Shown in pieces: positions 1-5,524 of a stretch of DNA of 5,524 nt (its first letter is position 1; each line of letters begins with the position of its first letter). The notes under the pieces were generated by a model, which was given only the letters and a program-made list of their open reading frames with translations, had not been told where the DNA came from and ran no database searches. Origin of the DNA: Candidatus Falkowbacteria bacterium CG10_big_fil_rev_8_21_14_0_10_43_10 (GTDB taxonomy: Bacteria > Patescibacteriota > Patescibacteriia > Patescibacteriales > XYC2-FULL-47-12). The translations under genes were made by a program, and so were the position numbers. The stretch is taken from the NCBI GenBank assembly GCA_002773655.1, contig PFAR01000026.1, forward strand, positions 1 to 5,524, written 5' to 3'.

Positions 1-150
1 GTTTAATAAATTTTCTACATTGCCGCCCGGCGGATCAGCGGTCGGATTAACGTAGGCCAGTACCGAATGGATTAAAACAGCGCCAACCGTACTCACGACC
101 GTTAGCGCTAAAATATATGCCGATAATTTTAGAAATTTTTTGATAAGCAT
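1..150 (-). CDS. N-terminal part of an exported or membrane-anchored protein (3' end outside window)
   Basis: The frame opens with ATG at 150 and stays open for 50 codons to the window edge, so only the N-terminus is visible. It begins MLIKKFLKLSAYILALTV: a short lysine-rich start, then a hydrophobic stretch at about residues 8-32. This is a typical signal peptide or single membrane anchor, with a possible signal peptidase site after V-L-A at residues 30-32. Next comes Y-V-N-P-T-A-D-P-P-G-G-N-V at residues 33-45. From memory, a T-x-x-P-P-G-G-N-V segment directly after the signal peptide recurs in many uncharacterised exported proteins of Parcubacteria, some pilin-like or surface-associated; this is recalled, not checked. 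It lies 32 nt after the pyrG stop and has a candidate promoter of its own. No Shine-Dalgarno sequence precedes the ATG. The function is unknown. The reading frame is likely real, but the exact start is less sure. Confidence 0.65.
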   Translation of the reverse strand, partial: MLIKKFLKLSAYILALTVVSTVGAVLIHSVLAYVNPTADPPGGNVENLLN

Positions 151-172
151 GGGGATGTTTTAAAGTAATGTT

Positions 173-201
173 ATTATACTATTTATTTTTTGTTAGCGCA
201 A
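173..201 (-). promoter_or_regulatory. Candidate sigma-70-type promoter for the exported-protein gene
   Basis: On the minus strand a perfect TATAAT lies at 178-173. TTGCGC at 201-196 sits exactly 17 bp upstream of it and matches the -35 consensus TTGACA at three of six positions, including the conserved TTG. Transcription would start near 166, leaving a leader of only about 15 nt before the ATG at 150. The -35 element lies inside the last codons of pyrG, and the -10 lies in the 32-nt gap. The perfect -10 and ideal spacing support the call, but A/T-rich gaps often give chance TATAAT matches. Confidence 0.4.
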
Positions 202-1850
202 ACTTTGATAAACTCCACAAACAACGGATGCGGTTCTAATGGCCGCGATTTATATTCAGGATGAAACTGTACACCTATAAAAAATGGATGGCTGGTTATT
301 TCTACCGCTTCCACCAGTTCATTATCCGGTGAAGCGCCGCCAATCGCCATGCCTGCGGCTTCAAATTGCTTGCGATATTGATCGTTAAATTCATAGCGGT
401 GGCGATGACGCTCGCTAATATCCAGCTTATTGCCATAAGCTTTGGCGATATGCGTACCCGGTTTTAACTTGCACGGCCAGGCTCCAAGCCGAATAGTACC
501 GCCGTATTGTTTTTTCGCTAAATATTCTTTTTGATTAGGCATAATATGAATAACCGAATGCGCAGTTTTAATGTCAACCTCTTCGGAATTAGCATCCTTA
601 AAACCAAGAACATTGCGCGCAAATTCAATCACGGCCATCTGCATGCCATAACACAAACCGAAATATGGCTTTTTGTTTTCGCGGCAATACCTGATAGTGG
701 CGATTTTCCCTTCCGCTCCGCGGCTGCCCCATCCTTGCGGCACGATAATGCCGTCAAATTCAGCTAATATTTCAGTTCCCTGCTTTTCCACTTCTTCCGC
801 GTTAATCCAGCTTAGTTTTGGTTTTACGCCAATAACGCCGCCGGCATGCTTTATCGCTTCAATGACAGAGATATAAGAATCGGACAAAGTAAAATCGCCG
901 GTGCCGAAATATTTGCCGACGATGCCGATTTTAACTTCCTGTTTGGCATTTTTAATTTTTTCCGCCATCGCCCGCCAATCAATCAGGTCTTTCCGGCGCG
1001 GTTTTAAATTAAATTTTTGCAAAATTTTATCGCCCAAATTATCTTTTTCAAAATTAAGCGGGATTTCGTAAATAGAATCCACATCCGGCGCGGAAATAAT
1101 ATCGCCTTCCTGCACATTACAAAAGGTGGCGAGTTTCGCGCTGCGCGGCCCGTCAATCGGCCGTTCAGCGCGCGCCAAAATAAAATCCGGCTGAATACCG
1201 GCCGCCTGCAGGCTGTGCACGGCATACTGGGTCGGCTTAGTTTTCATTTCGCCGATCTTGCTTGGAATAGGCAAATAGCTGACCATTACAAACAAAACAT
1301 TCTGCGGATTGGCCAGATGCATCATGCGGCCTGCTTCCAAAAAAAGCAGATTTTGGTATTCGCCCACCGTGCCGCCAACCTCCACTATCATAATATCCGC
1401 CTGGTCTTTTTTTGCCGCTTCTTTAATTCTTTTGATTACTTCTAGCGGAATATGCGGCACTACTTCCACGCATTTGCCGCCGAATTCCAAGTTGCGTTCG
1501 CGCGTAATGACGCTCAAATAAACCCGTCCAGTCGTCAGGTAATTTTCTTTATAGATATCCCTCCCTAAAAAGCGCTCATAGTTGCCGCAATCCTGGTCGG
1601 TCTCGTCCCCATCGTCGGTAACAAACACTTCTCCGTGTTCTATTGGATTCATCGTACCCGCGTCCACGTTGATATAGGGGTCAATTTTTATGGCGCTCAC
1701 CTCAAATCCCTTGCCGATTAAAATACGGCCGATGGAAGCCGCCGCGACTCCCTTGCCTACGCCGGACATTACGCCGCCGACGACGAAGATATACTTTGTG
1801 TCAGGAGAGAGTTTTTTAGCTCGAACATTAGTTGATTTTTGTTTTGGCAT
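183..1850 (-). CDS. pyrG: CTP synthase (glutamine hydrolysing)
   Basis: Complete 555-residue enzyme, close to the usual 530-550. It makes CTP from UTP, ATP and glutamine in the cytoplasm, the last step of de novo pyrimidine nucleotide synthesis. The synthase domain covers about residues 18-285. It has the P-loop GGVMSGVGKG (25-34, Lys33), KIDPYIN (Lys55), the HGEVFVTDDGDETDQD region (Asp87) and E-V-G-G-T-V-G (Glu157), equivalent to Lys18, Lys40, Asp72 and Glu140 of E. coli PyrG. KTKPTQ (203-208) is the UTP/CTP contact loop. The class I glutaminase domain (about 307-552) keeps the triad: Cys400 in GLCYGMQ, and His530 and Glu532 in FHPEY. The lid-loop GGTIRLG and ERHRHRYE are present. Departures from the enterobacterial motifs include GTVGEYQN for GTVGDIES and PQGWGSRG for PGGFGxRG. 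A 17-residue Lys-rich extension precedes the usual start. An in-frame TAG at 1874-1872 rules out a longer form. The start has no Shine-Dalgarno sequence. Confidence 0.98.
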   Translation of the reverse strand: MPKQKSTNVRAKKLSPDTKYIFVVGGVMSGVGKGVAAASIGRILIGKGFEVSAIKIDPYINVDAGTMNPIEHGEVFVTDDGDETDQDCGNYERFLGRDIYKENYLTTGRVYLSVITRERNLEFGGKCVEVVPHIPLEVIKRIKEAAKKDQADIMIVEVGGTVGEYQNLLFLEAGRMMHLANPQNVLFVMVSYLPIPSKIGEMKTKPTQYAVHSLQAAGIQPDFILARAERPIDGPRSAKLATFCNVQEGDIISAPDVDSIYEIPLNFEKDNLGDKILQKFNLKPRRKDLIDWRAMAEKIKNAKQEVKIGIVGKYFGTGDFTLSDSYISVIEAIKHAGGVIGVKPKLSWINAEEVEKQGTEILAEFDGIIVPQGWGSRGAEGKIATIRYCRENKKPYFGLCYGMQMAVIEFARNVLGFKDANSEEVDIKTAHSVIHIMPNQKEYLAKKQYGGTIRLGAWPCKLKPGTHIAKAYGNKLDISERHRHRYEFNDQYRKQFEAAGMAIGGASPDNELVEAVEITSHPFFIGVQFHPEYKSRPLEPHPLFVEFIKVCANKK

Positions 1851-1920
1851 AGTTTCTATTGTTAAATTGTTCTATTGTTAAATTGTTAAAAGATAAATTA
1901 ACGAGCGAAGCAAGCAGCAA
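1828..1920 (-). other. Possible 30-codon leader ORF (TTG start) overlapping the pyrG start
   Basis: A TTG at 1920-1918 follows GGAGGAG (1933-1927) after a 6-nt spacer and opens a 30-codon frame ending in TAA at 1830-1828. That stop is 20 nt inside pyrG, in a different frame. The peptide would begin MLLASLVNLSFNN if TTG is read as Met, then run through the tandem repeat. Its composition is dictated by A/T-rich repeat sequence and I recognise no family. The only support is the strong ribosome-binding signal at ideal spacing. It could be a leader peptide affecting pyrG translation, or a chance frame after a vestigial Shine-Dalgarno sequence. Confidence 0.2.
1854..1887. repeat. 16-bp tandem direct repeat upstream of pyrG
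   Basis: Two perfect copies of the 16-mer TCTATTGTTAAATTGT (plus strand) lie at 1855-1870 and 1871-1886. One further matching base on each side gives a 34-bp periodic tract. Each unit itself contains the near-repeat TTGTTAAATTGT, and a further TTGTTAAA follows at 1883-1890. It occupies most of the leader immediately before the pyrG ATG, so any untranslated leader would carry it. A/T-rich runs of this type are familiar in gaps of CPR genomes, but whether this unit recurs elsewhere in this genome cannot be seen here. Confidence 0.85.
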
Positions 1921-1926
1921 TATTTA

Positions 1927-1933
1927 CTCCTCC
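1927..1933 (-). promoter_or_regulatory. Orphan strong Shine-Dalgarno-like sequence in the gap before pyrG
   Basis: GGAGGAG on the minus strand is a near-complete match to the anti-Shine-Dalgarno tail of 16S rRNA. It is the only such strong site found just upstream of any possible start in the window. It lies 76 nt before the pyrG ATG, too far to serve it directly. The only start at normal spacing is the TTG at 1920, which is out of frame with pyrG. It may belong to a leader peptide, or be a remnant of a lost gene start. Confidence 0.35.
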
Positions 1934-1950
1934 ATTTTCTGTAATAACTA

Positions 1951-3210
1951 TTACTGTTCTTTGCTATTTAATATTTCCACCGCCTTATCCATCTGCGGAT
2001 CAATGTCTTTCTCGTATTCCTCGGATGTTAAGCCGGCTTCCTCGTCCGGAGCGATTCCTTCCTCGCTGATATTAATTCCGTTCGGAGTCAGCCATTTGGC
2101 AATAGTGACTTTTACCGAGGAGCCGTCTTCGAGGCTGGTCATTTCCTGCACCGAACCCTTGCCGAATGTCTTTTCGCCGACAATCGTCGCCAGATCATGA
2201 TCCTTTAGGGCGCCCGCGACGATCTCGGAGGCGGAAGCGGATCCCTGATTCACTAAAACCACCGTGGGAAAATCCTTCAGCCTGGCCCGGCCGCGGGCTA
2301 AATATTCGTTCTTGTTTTCTTCGCTGAATTTTTCTATTACCACCACTCCGTCTTCAATCCACTCGCTGGCCGTTTCGATCGCCGTGTTTAAATAACCGCC
2401 CGGGTTATTGCGCAGGTCTAAAATCACCCCTTTCGGATTTTTTTTAATCGTATCCTGCACCGCCCGGTCGAACAATTCATCGGTATCGGAATTAAAATGG
2501 GAAATCTCTATGACCATCATATTATTATCATTAAGCTCCCACTTTACGCTTTTTACAATAATCTTGCCGCGGGTAACGGTAAACTCCTTCGGCTCCTCAA
2601 ACCCTTCCCGCCAAATTTTTAAGGCTACCTCCGTGCCATCCTCGCCTCTTATTTTATTAACCGCCTCATCAAGCGTAATGGCGGCTGTGTCTTCACCGTC
2701 GATAGCCAGCACTTTATCGCCCGACCTTAGCCCTGCCTTTTGCGCCGGCATATCGGTTAAAGGCGCGATGATCGTTAAAACTCCGTTCTTAATGCCGATC
2801 TCCGCGCCAATTCCGTCAAAAGTTCCCTTTAAATCATCGGCGAACTCTTTGGAAACAACCGGGTTCATGAATACGGTATAAGGGTCTCCGGCGGAAGCCA
2901 CCAGCCCCCGCAAAGCGCCATAAAACATCTCTTTATCTTTCAGCTTGCCGGCATCAACATATTTATTTTTTATAATATCCCAAACCTCCCAAAAAAGGCG
3001 AAAGTTGACATCTTCAGCTATATTTTCTCTCTTGTTCGTTTCATATTTATTTAAAACTTCCCCGATAAAAACAGTGTCTTTATTTACCAGCTTCTCGTCA
3101 ATTTCTGTTTTTTTGCTAAAAATTATTCCGCTATAAAAAGAAACTGCTATCAGCAGGATGGTTATAATGACTATTTTTGCGCGTAAGTGATTTTTTCGGT
3201 AATTAAACAT
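1951..3210 (-). CDS. Membrane-anchored S41 family C-terminal processing protease with PDZ domain
   Basis: Complete 419-residue protein. Residues 1-11 are basic and 12-31 are hydrophobic (IVIITILLIAVSFYSGIIF), a signal anchor placing the rest outside the membrane. Residues 68-120 form the N-terminal helical segment typical of the family (FWEVWDIIKNKYVD, then GLVASAGDPYTVFM). A PDZ domain at about 125-215 (FDGIGAEIGI, AGLRSGDKVLAIDGE) binds substrate C-termini. The S41 core covers about 220-395, with ILDLRNNPGG (263-271), NQGSASASEI (321-330) and GEKTFGKGSVQ (345-355). By spacing in CtpB and D1P the Ser-Lys-Gln catalytic set is Ser326, Lys351 and Gln355, all present, so it should be active. The family degrades or trims envelope proteins from their C-termini; the substrate here is unknown. 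It starts 12 nt after the ATPase stop, implying a shared transcript and perhaps coupled translation. No Shine-Dalgarno sequence precedes the ATG. It belongs to the CtpA/CtpB group, but no specific symbol is justified. Confidence 0.95.
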   Translation of the reverse strand: MFNYRKNHLRAKIVIITILLIAVSFYSGIIFSKKTEIDEKLVNKDTVFIGEVLNKYETNKRENIAEDVNFRLFWEVWDIIKNKYVDAGKLKDKEMFYGALRGLVASAGDPYTVFMNPVVSKEFADDLKGTFDGIGAEIGIKNGVLTIIAPLTDMPAQKAGLRSGDKVLAIDGEDTAAITLDEAVNKIRGEDGTEVALKIWREGFEEPKEFTVTRGKIIVKSVKWELNDNNMMVIEISHFNSDTDELFDRAVQDTIKKNPKGVILDLRNNPGGYLNTAIETASEWIEDGVVVIEKFSEENKNEYLARGRARLKDFPTVVLVNQGSASASEIVAGALKDHDLATIVGEKTFGKGSVQEMTSLEDGSSVKVTIAKWLTPNGINISEEGIAPDEEAGLTSEEYEKDIDPQMDKAVEILNSKEQ

Positions 3211-3222
3211 AAGATTAATTGT

Positions 3223-5524
3223 TTATGTAAAATTTGATCGCGCCATAATTTCCGCTTCTACCACGCTCCGATCTCGCCCGTATCTTAGGCGCGACAATTC
3301 TTTTATCTTCTCCGCGATCTTCCGGTTGCCATCCGGCAGTTTGGGAACCGCCAGAGAAAACGGACGGCTGGTGGTATTATCAATTAACAGTTTAACATAG
3401 GCGTGATACTTTTCAATGTTGATAAGGTCAAATTCATTAAATACCGGAGAAAATTCCTTAATCATAGTTTCCGCGTCTTCCGAGCCTATTTTGAACAAAG
3501 CCATGGTGCCGACGTTGCCGAAAACCGCGTCTTTAATTGAAGTGTCGTTATTAACCACCAGCTGGCCTAAATACTGGTGCGCCATAATCAAATTTAGATT
3601 GTACTTGCGCGCCTCCGACAAGATTATGCTGATGGAATCGGTGGTGAAATTCTGGAATTCATCAATGTATAAATAAAAATCCTTGCGCTGTTCTTTCGGC
3701 ATGTCCGTGCGCGACAAAGCGCTGACTAAAATTTTTCCCACCAAAACCATGCCTAAAAGGTGGGCGTTCATCTCCCCGATCTGGCCTTTGGATAAATTCA
3801 GCAGCAGAATTTTCTGCTGGTTCATAATATCGCGCAGGTTAAAAGAACTTTTCTGCTGCCCGATTATCGGCCGCATGGTGGCGTTAGAAACAAAACTGGT
3901 CAGCTTAGAGGTAATGTACGGGACCACGTTGGCCAGCGCCGCCTCTCCGCCGGCTTTTTCCGCCTCTTTGCGCCAAAAATTAACTACGGTCGGATCTTTG
4001 CATTTATCCAGTTTTATTTTGCGGAAGTTGGCATCGGCTAAGACTTTGGAAATTTCCATTAAGGTGGAGCCGGTGGCCGGATCATCCATGATTAAAAGCA
4101 TGGCGTTGCGCATATACTGCTCAAATATCGGACCGCCGGTCGCCTTTAAATCATACAGCTTATCAAAAATCTTAATCATCTCATTGATGACAAAACTCTT
4201 CTGCTCCGGGTAGCGGTCGTCATATTCCAGCAGGTTAAGCCCCAGCGGGCGGGCAATATCGGCCGGCGCGAAATATATTACGTCTGCGGCGCGCTCTTTC
4301 GGAACGCCGGCTAATATATCCTCGATTAAATCGCCGTGCGGGTCGATCACGCAAACCCCCTCTCCGTTTTCAATGTCCTGCCTGGCCATTAAAGCCAGCA
4401 GATTGGATTTTCCGGTGCCGGATTTGCCGATGACGTAAAGATGGCGCCGGCGGTCAGGCCGCTTGATATGGACCGGCTTTTCCACTCCGCGGAAAATATT
4501 CTCCCCGAGAAGAACGCCCTCACTGGGCGTTTCCGGCGGCGCCGGAGCTTTTCTGGCGGTCAGCCAGGAAATATTGGGAGTTTCATTATGCGGCAAGGGA
4601 AAATGAAAAATACTGGCCAATTCTTCCGTATTAAGAACCATTTTTACGCGTTCATTCATCTTCCGGTAAATAAAATCCCTTACCATATTCCTGTTCTTTA
4701 TCGTTCCCAGCTTCTTAAAGCCGTTGCCGTATTCAAAAATCGTATACTGGTTGAAAGCGTCGATAATATTGTCCAAATAAGTCTGCGCCCGCGCCTCATC
4801 GCCGGACGAAACTACAATCCCGATATTCACGTCCAGCCCCGCTTTGGACATTTTATCTTCAATCGCCTTTAAGGTTCCCTCTTCCGCCGGCGTCATCCTT
4901 TCCGCCGCCGCCGGCGCCGACTTTTCTTTTTGCAAAAACAAACCGGAGGCTTGGTGAAAACCGGAGAATATCCGGCTGTAGCTTGAGGCTTTCATCGCCT
5001 CGGCCAAGGTCTTGCCTTTGCGCACTTCGCGCACGATGCGCTGCCCCCTTGCCCGCCATGATTTATGCGCTGATTTAACCATAATTTGGATAGCCGCGCC
5101 CTCCTGTTCCCTTAGCTTCGCCAGGGTGTTAATCAGGGAATTCATGGGATCAATATCCATTTTTTTATAAGTCCTTATCGGGAACATGCTGCTGCGCTTG
5201 AATTTTAAAGCGGCGGATTTAATCCGGCTGTTGGGAGTAAAAATATTATAATCAGCCACTTCTTCTATGCTGGCTTCGGGATAATGGGCGTAAATTTCCT
5301 GCTCGATTGAACGCCGCATATTATTCGGCGTTACCACATAAAAAGAAATGATCTTTTGGCTGGCGACAATCTCAAAAGAAACGACATTGTGGGCTCCCGA
5401 GAGCCAGGACTTAAATCCGTGCGGATTCGCTTTGGCACCGCCGATCAGGGAAAAAATGCTTTCCCCGACCGCGATATCCTCTTGTAGCGCCTGCACCGTG
5501 TCTTCCTGCTCCGCGTCATGCGGA
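3223..5524 (-). CDS. HerA/VirD4-type P-loop ATPase, type IV secretion-like DNA-binding protein (5' end outside window)
   Basis: The frame is open to the window edge (upstream residues read P-H-D-A-E-Q-E-D-T), so the GTG at 5496 is probably an internal Val and the true start is missing. Numbering from that codon, 757 residues are visible. Residues 1-310 form an N-terminal region (FEIVASQKIISFYV at 41-54, then YPEASIEEV at 72-80) that I recognise as usual for CPR members but cannot assign a function. No membrane segment is visible; one may lie upstream. The ATPase domain has Walker A GKSGTGKS (357-364), VIDPHGDLIED (383-393), Walker B FYLYIDEFQNF (607-617, Asp612-Glu613) and ARKYNLNLIMAHQY (629-642), as in TraG/VirD4 coupling proteins and HerA (FtsK-HerA superfamily). 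Such proteins are hexameric nucleic-acid or protein pumps. The next gene starts 12 nt later, so they probably share an operon. No relaxase or VirB component is in the window, so a role in conjugation is not shown. Confidence 0.92.
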   Translation of the reverse strand, partial: PHDAEQEDTVQALQEDIAVGESIFSLIGGAKANPHGFKSWLSGAHNVVSFEIVASQKIISFYVVTPNNMRRSIEQEIYAHYPEASIEEVADYNIFTPNSRIKSAALKFKRSSMFPIRTYKKMDIDPMNSLINTLAKLREQEGAAIQIMVKSAHKSWRARGQRIVREVRKGKTLAEAMKASSYSRIFSGFHQASGLFLQKEKSAPAAAERMTPAEEGTLKAIEDKMSKAGLDVNIGIVVSSGDEARAQTYLDNIIDAFNQYTIFEYGNGFKKLGTIKNRNMVRDFIYRKMNERVKMVLNTEELASIFHFPLPHNETPNISWLTARKAPAPPETPSEGVLLGENIFRGVEKPVHIKRPDRRRHLYVIGKSGTGKSNLLALMARQDIENGEGVCVIDPHGDLIEDILAGVPKERAADVIYFAPADIARPLGLNLLEYDDRYPEQKSFVINEMIKIFDKLYDLKATGGPIFEQYMRNAMLLIMDDPATGSTLMEISKVLADANFRKIKLDKCKDPTVVNFWRKEAEKAGGEAALANVVPYITSKLTSFVSNATMRPIIGQQKSSFNLRDIMNQQKILLLNLSKGQIGEMNAHLLGMVLVGKILVSALSRTDMPKEQRKDFYLYIDEFQNFTTDSISIILSEARKYNLNLIMAHQYLGQLVVNNDTSIKDAVFGNVGTMALFKIGSEDAETMIKEFSPVFNEFDLINIEKYHAYVKLLIDNTTSRPFSLAVPKLPDGNRKIAEKIKELSRLRYGRDRSVVEAEIMARSNFT

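Noticed and set aside
1017..1445. 142-codon open frame on the plus strand inside pyrG
   Set aside because: It is antisense to strongly conserved CTP synthase sequence, shows no recognisable domain, and has the composition of a shadow frame.
1885..1913. Possible pyrG promoter on the minus strand (TTGCTT, 17 bp, TTTAAC)
   Set aside because: Both hexamers match consensus poorly (three and four of six), and such matches are expected by chance in this A/T-rich gap.
1939..1956. Inverted repeat CAGTAATAGTTATTACAG spanning the protease stop codon, considered as a terminator
   Set aside because: The stem is only five A/T-rich base pairs around a four-base loop, and no U-tract follows. It would not terminate transcription and is probably chance.
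3683..4213. 176-codon open frame on the plus strand inside the ATPase gene
   Set aside because: It lies antisense to the conserved ATPase domain and its translation resembles no family; it is a shadow of the real gene.
4859..5059. 66-codon minus-strand frame overlapping the ATPase gene in another frame
   Set aside because: The Arg/Gly/Ala-rich composition reflects locally GC-rich codons of the ATPase linker region, and there is no independent evidence for translation.
5494..5496. GTG at 5496 as the true start of the ATPase
   Set aside because: The frame continues open to the window edge with no stop, no Shine-Dalgarno sequence precedes the GTG, and the family normally has more N-terminal sequence. 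I treat the gene as partial.

Overview
The window looks like a piece of a Candidate Phyla Radiation (Patescibacteria, most likely Parcubacteria-type) genome. This is inferred from protein character, not from a marker gene. The CTP synthase carries the motif variants I associate with that group (GGVMSGVGKG, GTVGEYQN, PQGWGSRG). The large ATPase resembles the 'type IV secretion / DUF87' proteins common in those genomes. The 5' fragment has the PPGGNV motif seen just after the signal peptide of many Parcubacteria exported proteins. All visible stop codons are TAA, and no recoding of TGA is needed.

Everything is on the minus strand, so transcription runs from high to low coordinates. In order of transcription: (1) 5524-3223, a HerA/VirD4-like P-loop ATPase whose 5' end lies outside the window; (2) 3210-1951, a membrane-anchored PDZ-containing S41 C-terminal processing protease, starting 12 nt after the ATPase stop; (3) a 100-nt A/T-rich gap holding a 16-bp tandem repeat, an orphan strong Shine-Dalgarno-like sequence and a possible 30-codon mini-ORF; (4) 1850-183, a complete CTP synthase (pyrG); (5) 150-1, the first 50 codons of an exported protein, 32 nt after pyrG, with a plausible promoter at the pyrG 3' end. 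There are no gene-free stretches over 300 bases. I saw no RNA genes, insertion sequences, CRISPR arrays or convincing terminators.

Functionally, the ATPase and protease form a tight pair that could be co-translated, both probably acting at the cell envelope. pyrG is a housekeeping nucleotide gene that may simply be carried on the same transcript. I do not see a clearly new system. The points most worth a second look are the gap before pyrG, the lack of Shine-Dalgarno sequences at all three visible gene starts, and the CPR-type substitutions in the CTP synthase active-site loops.
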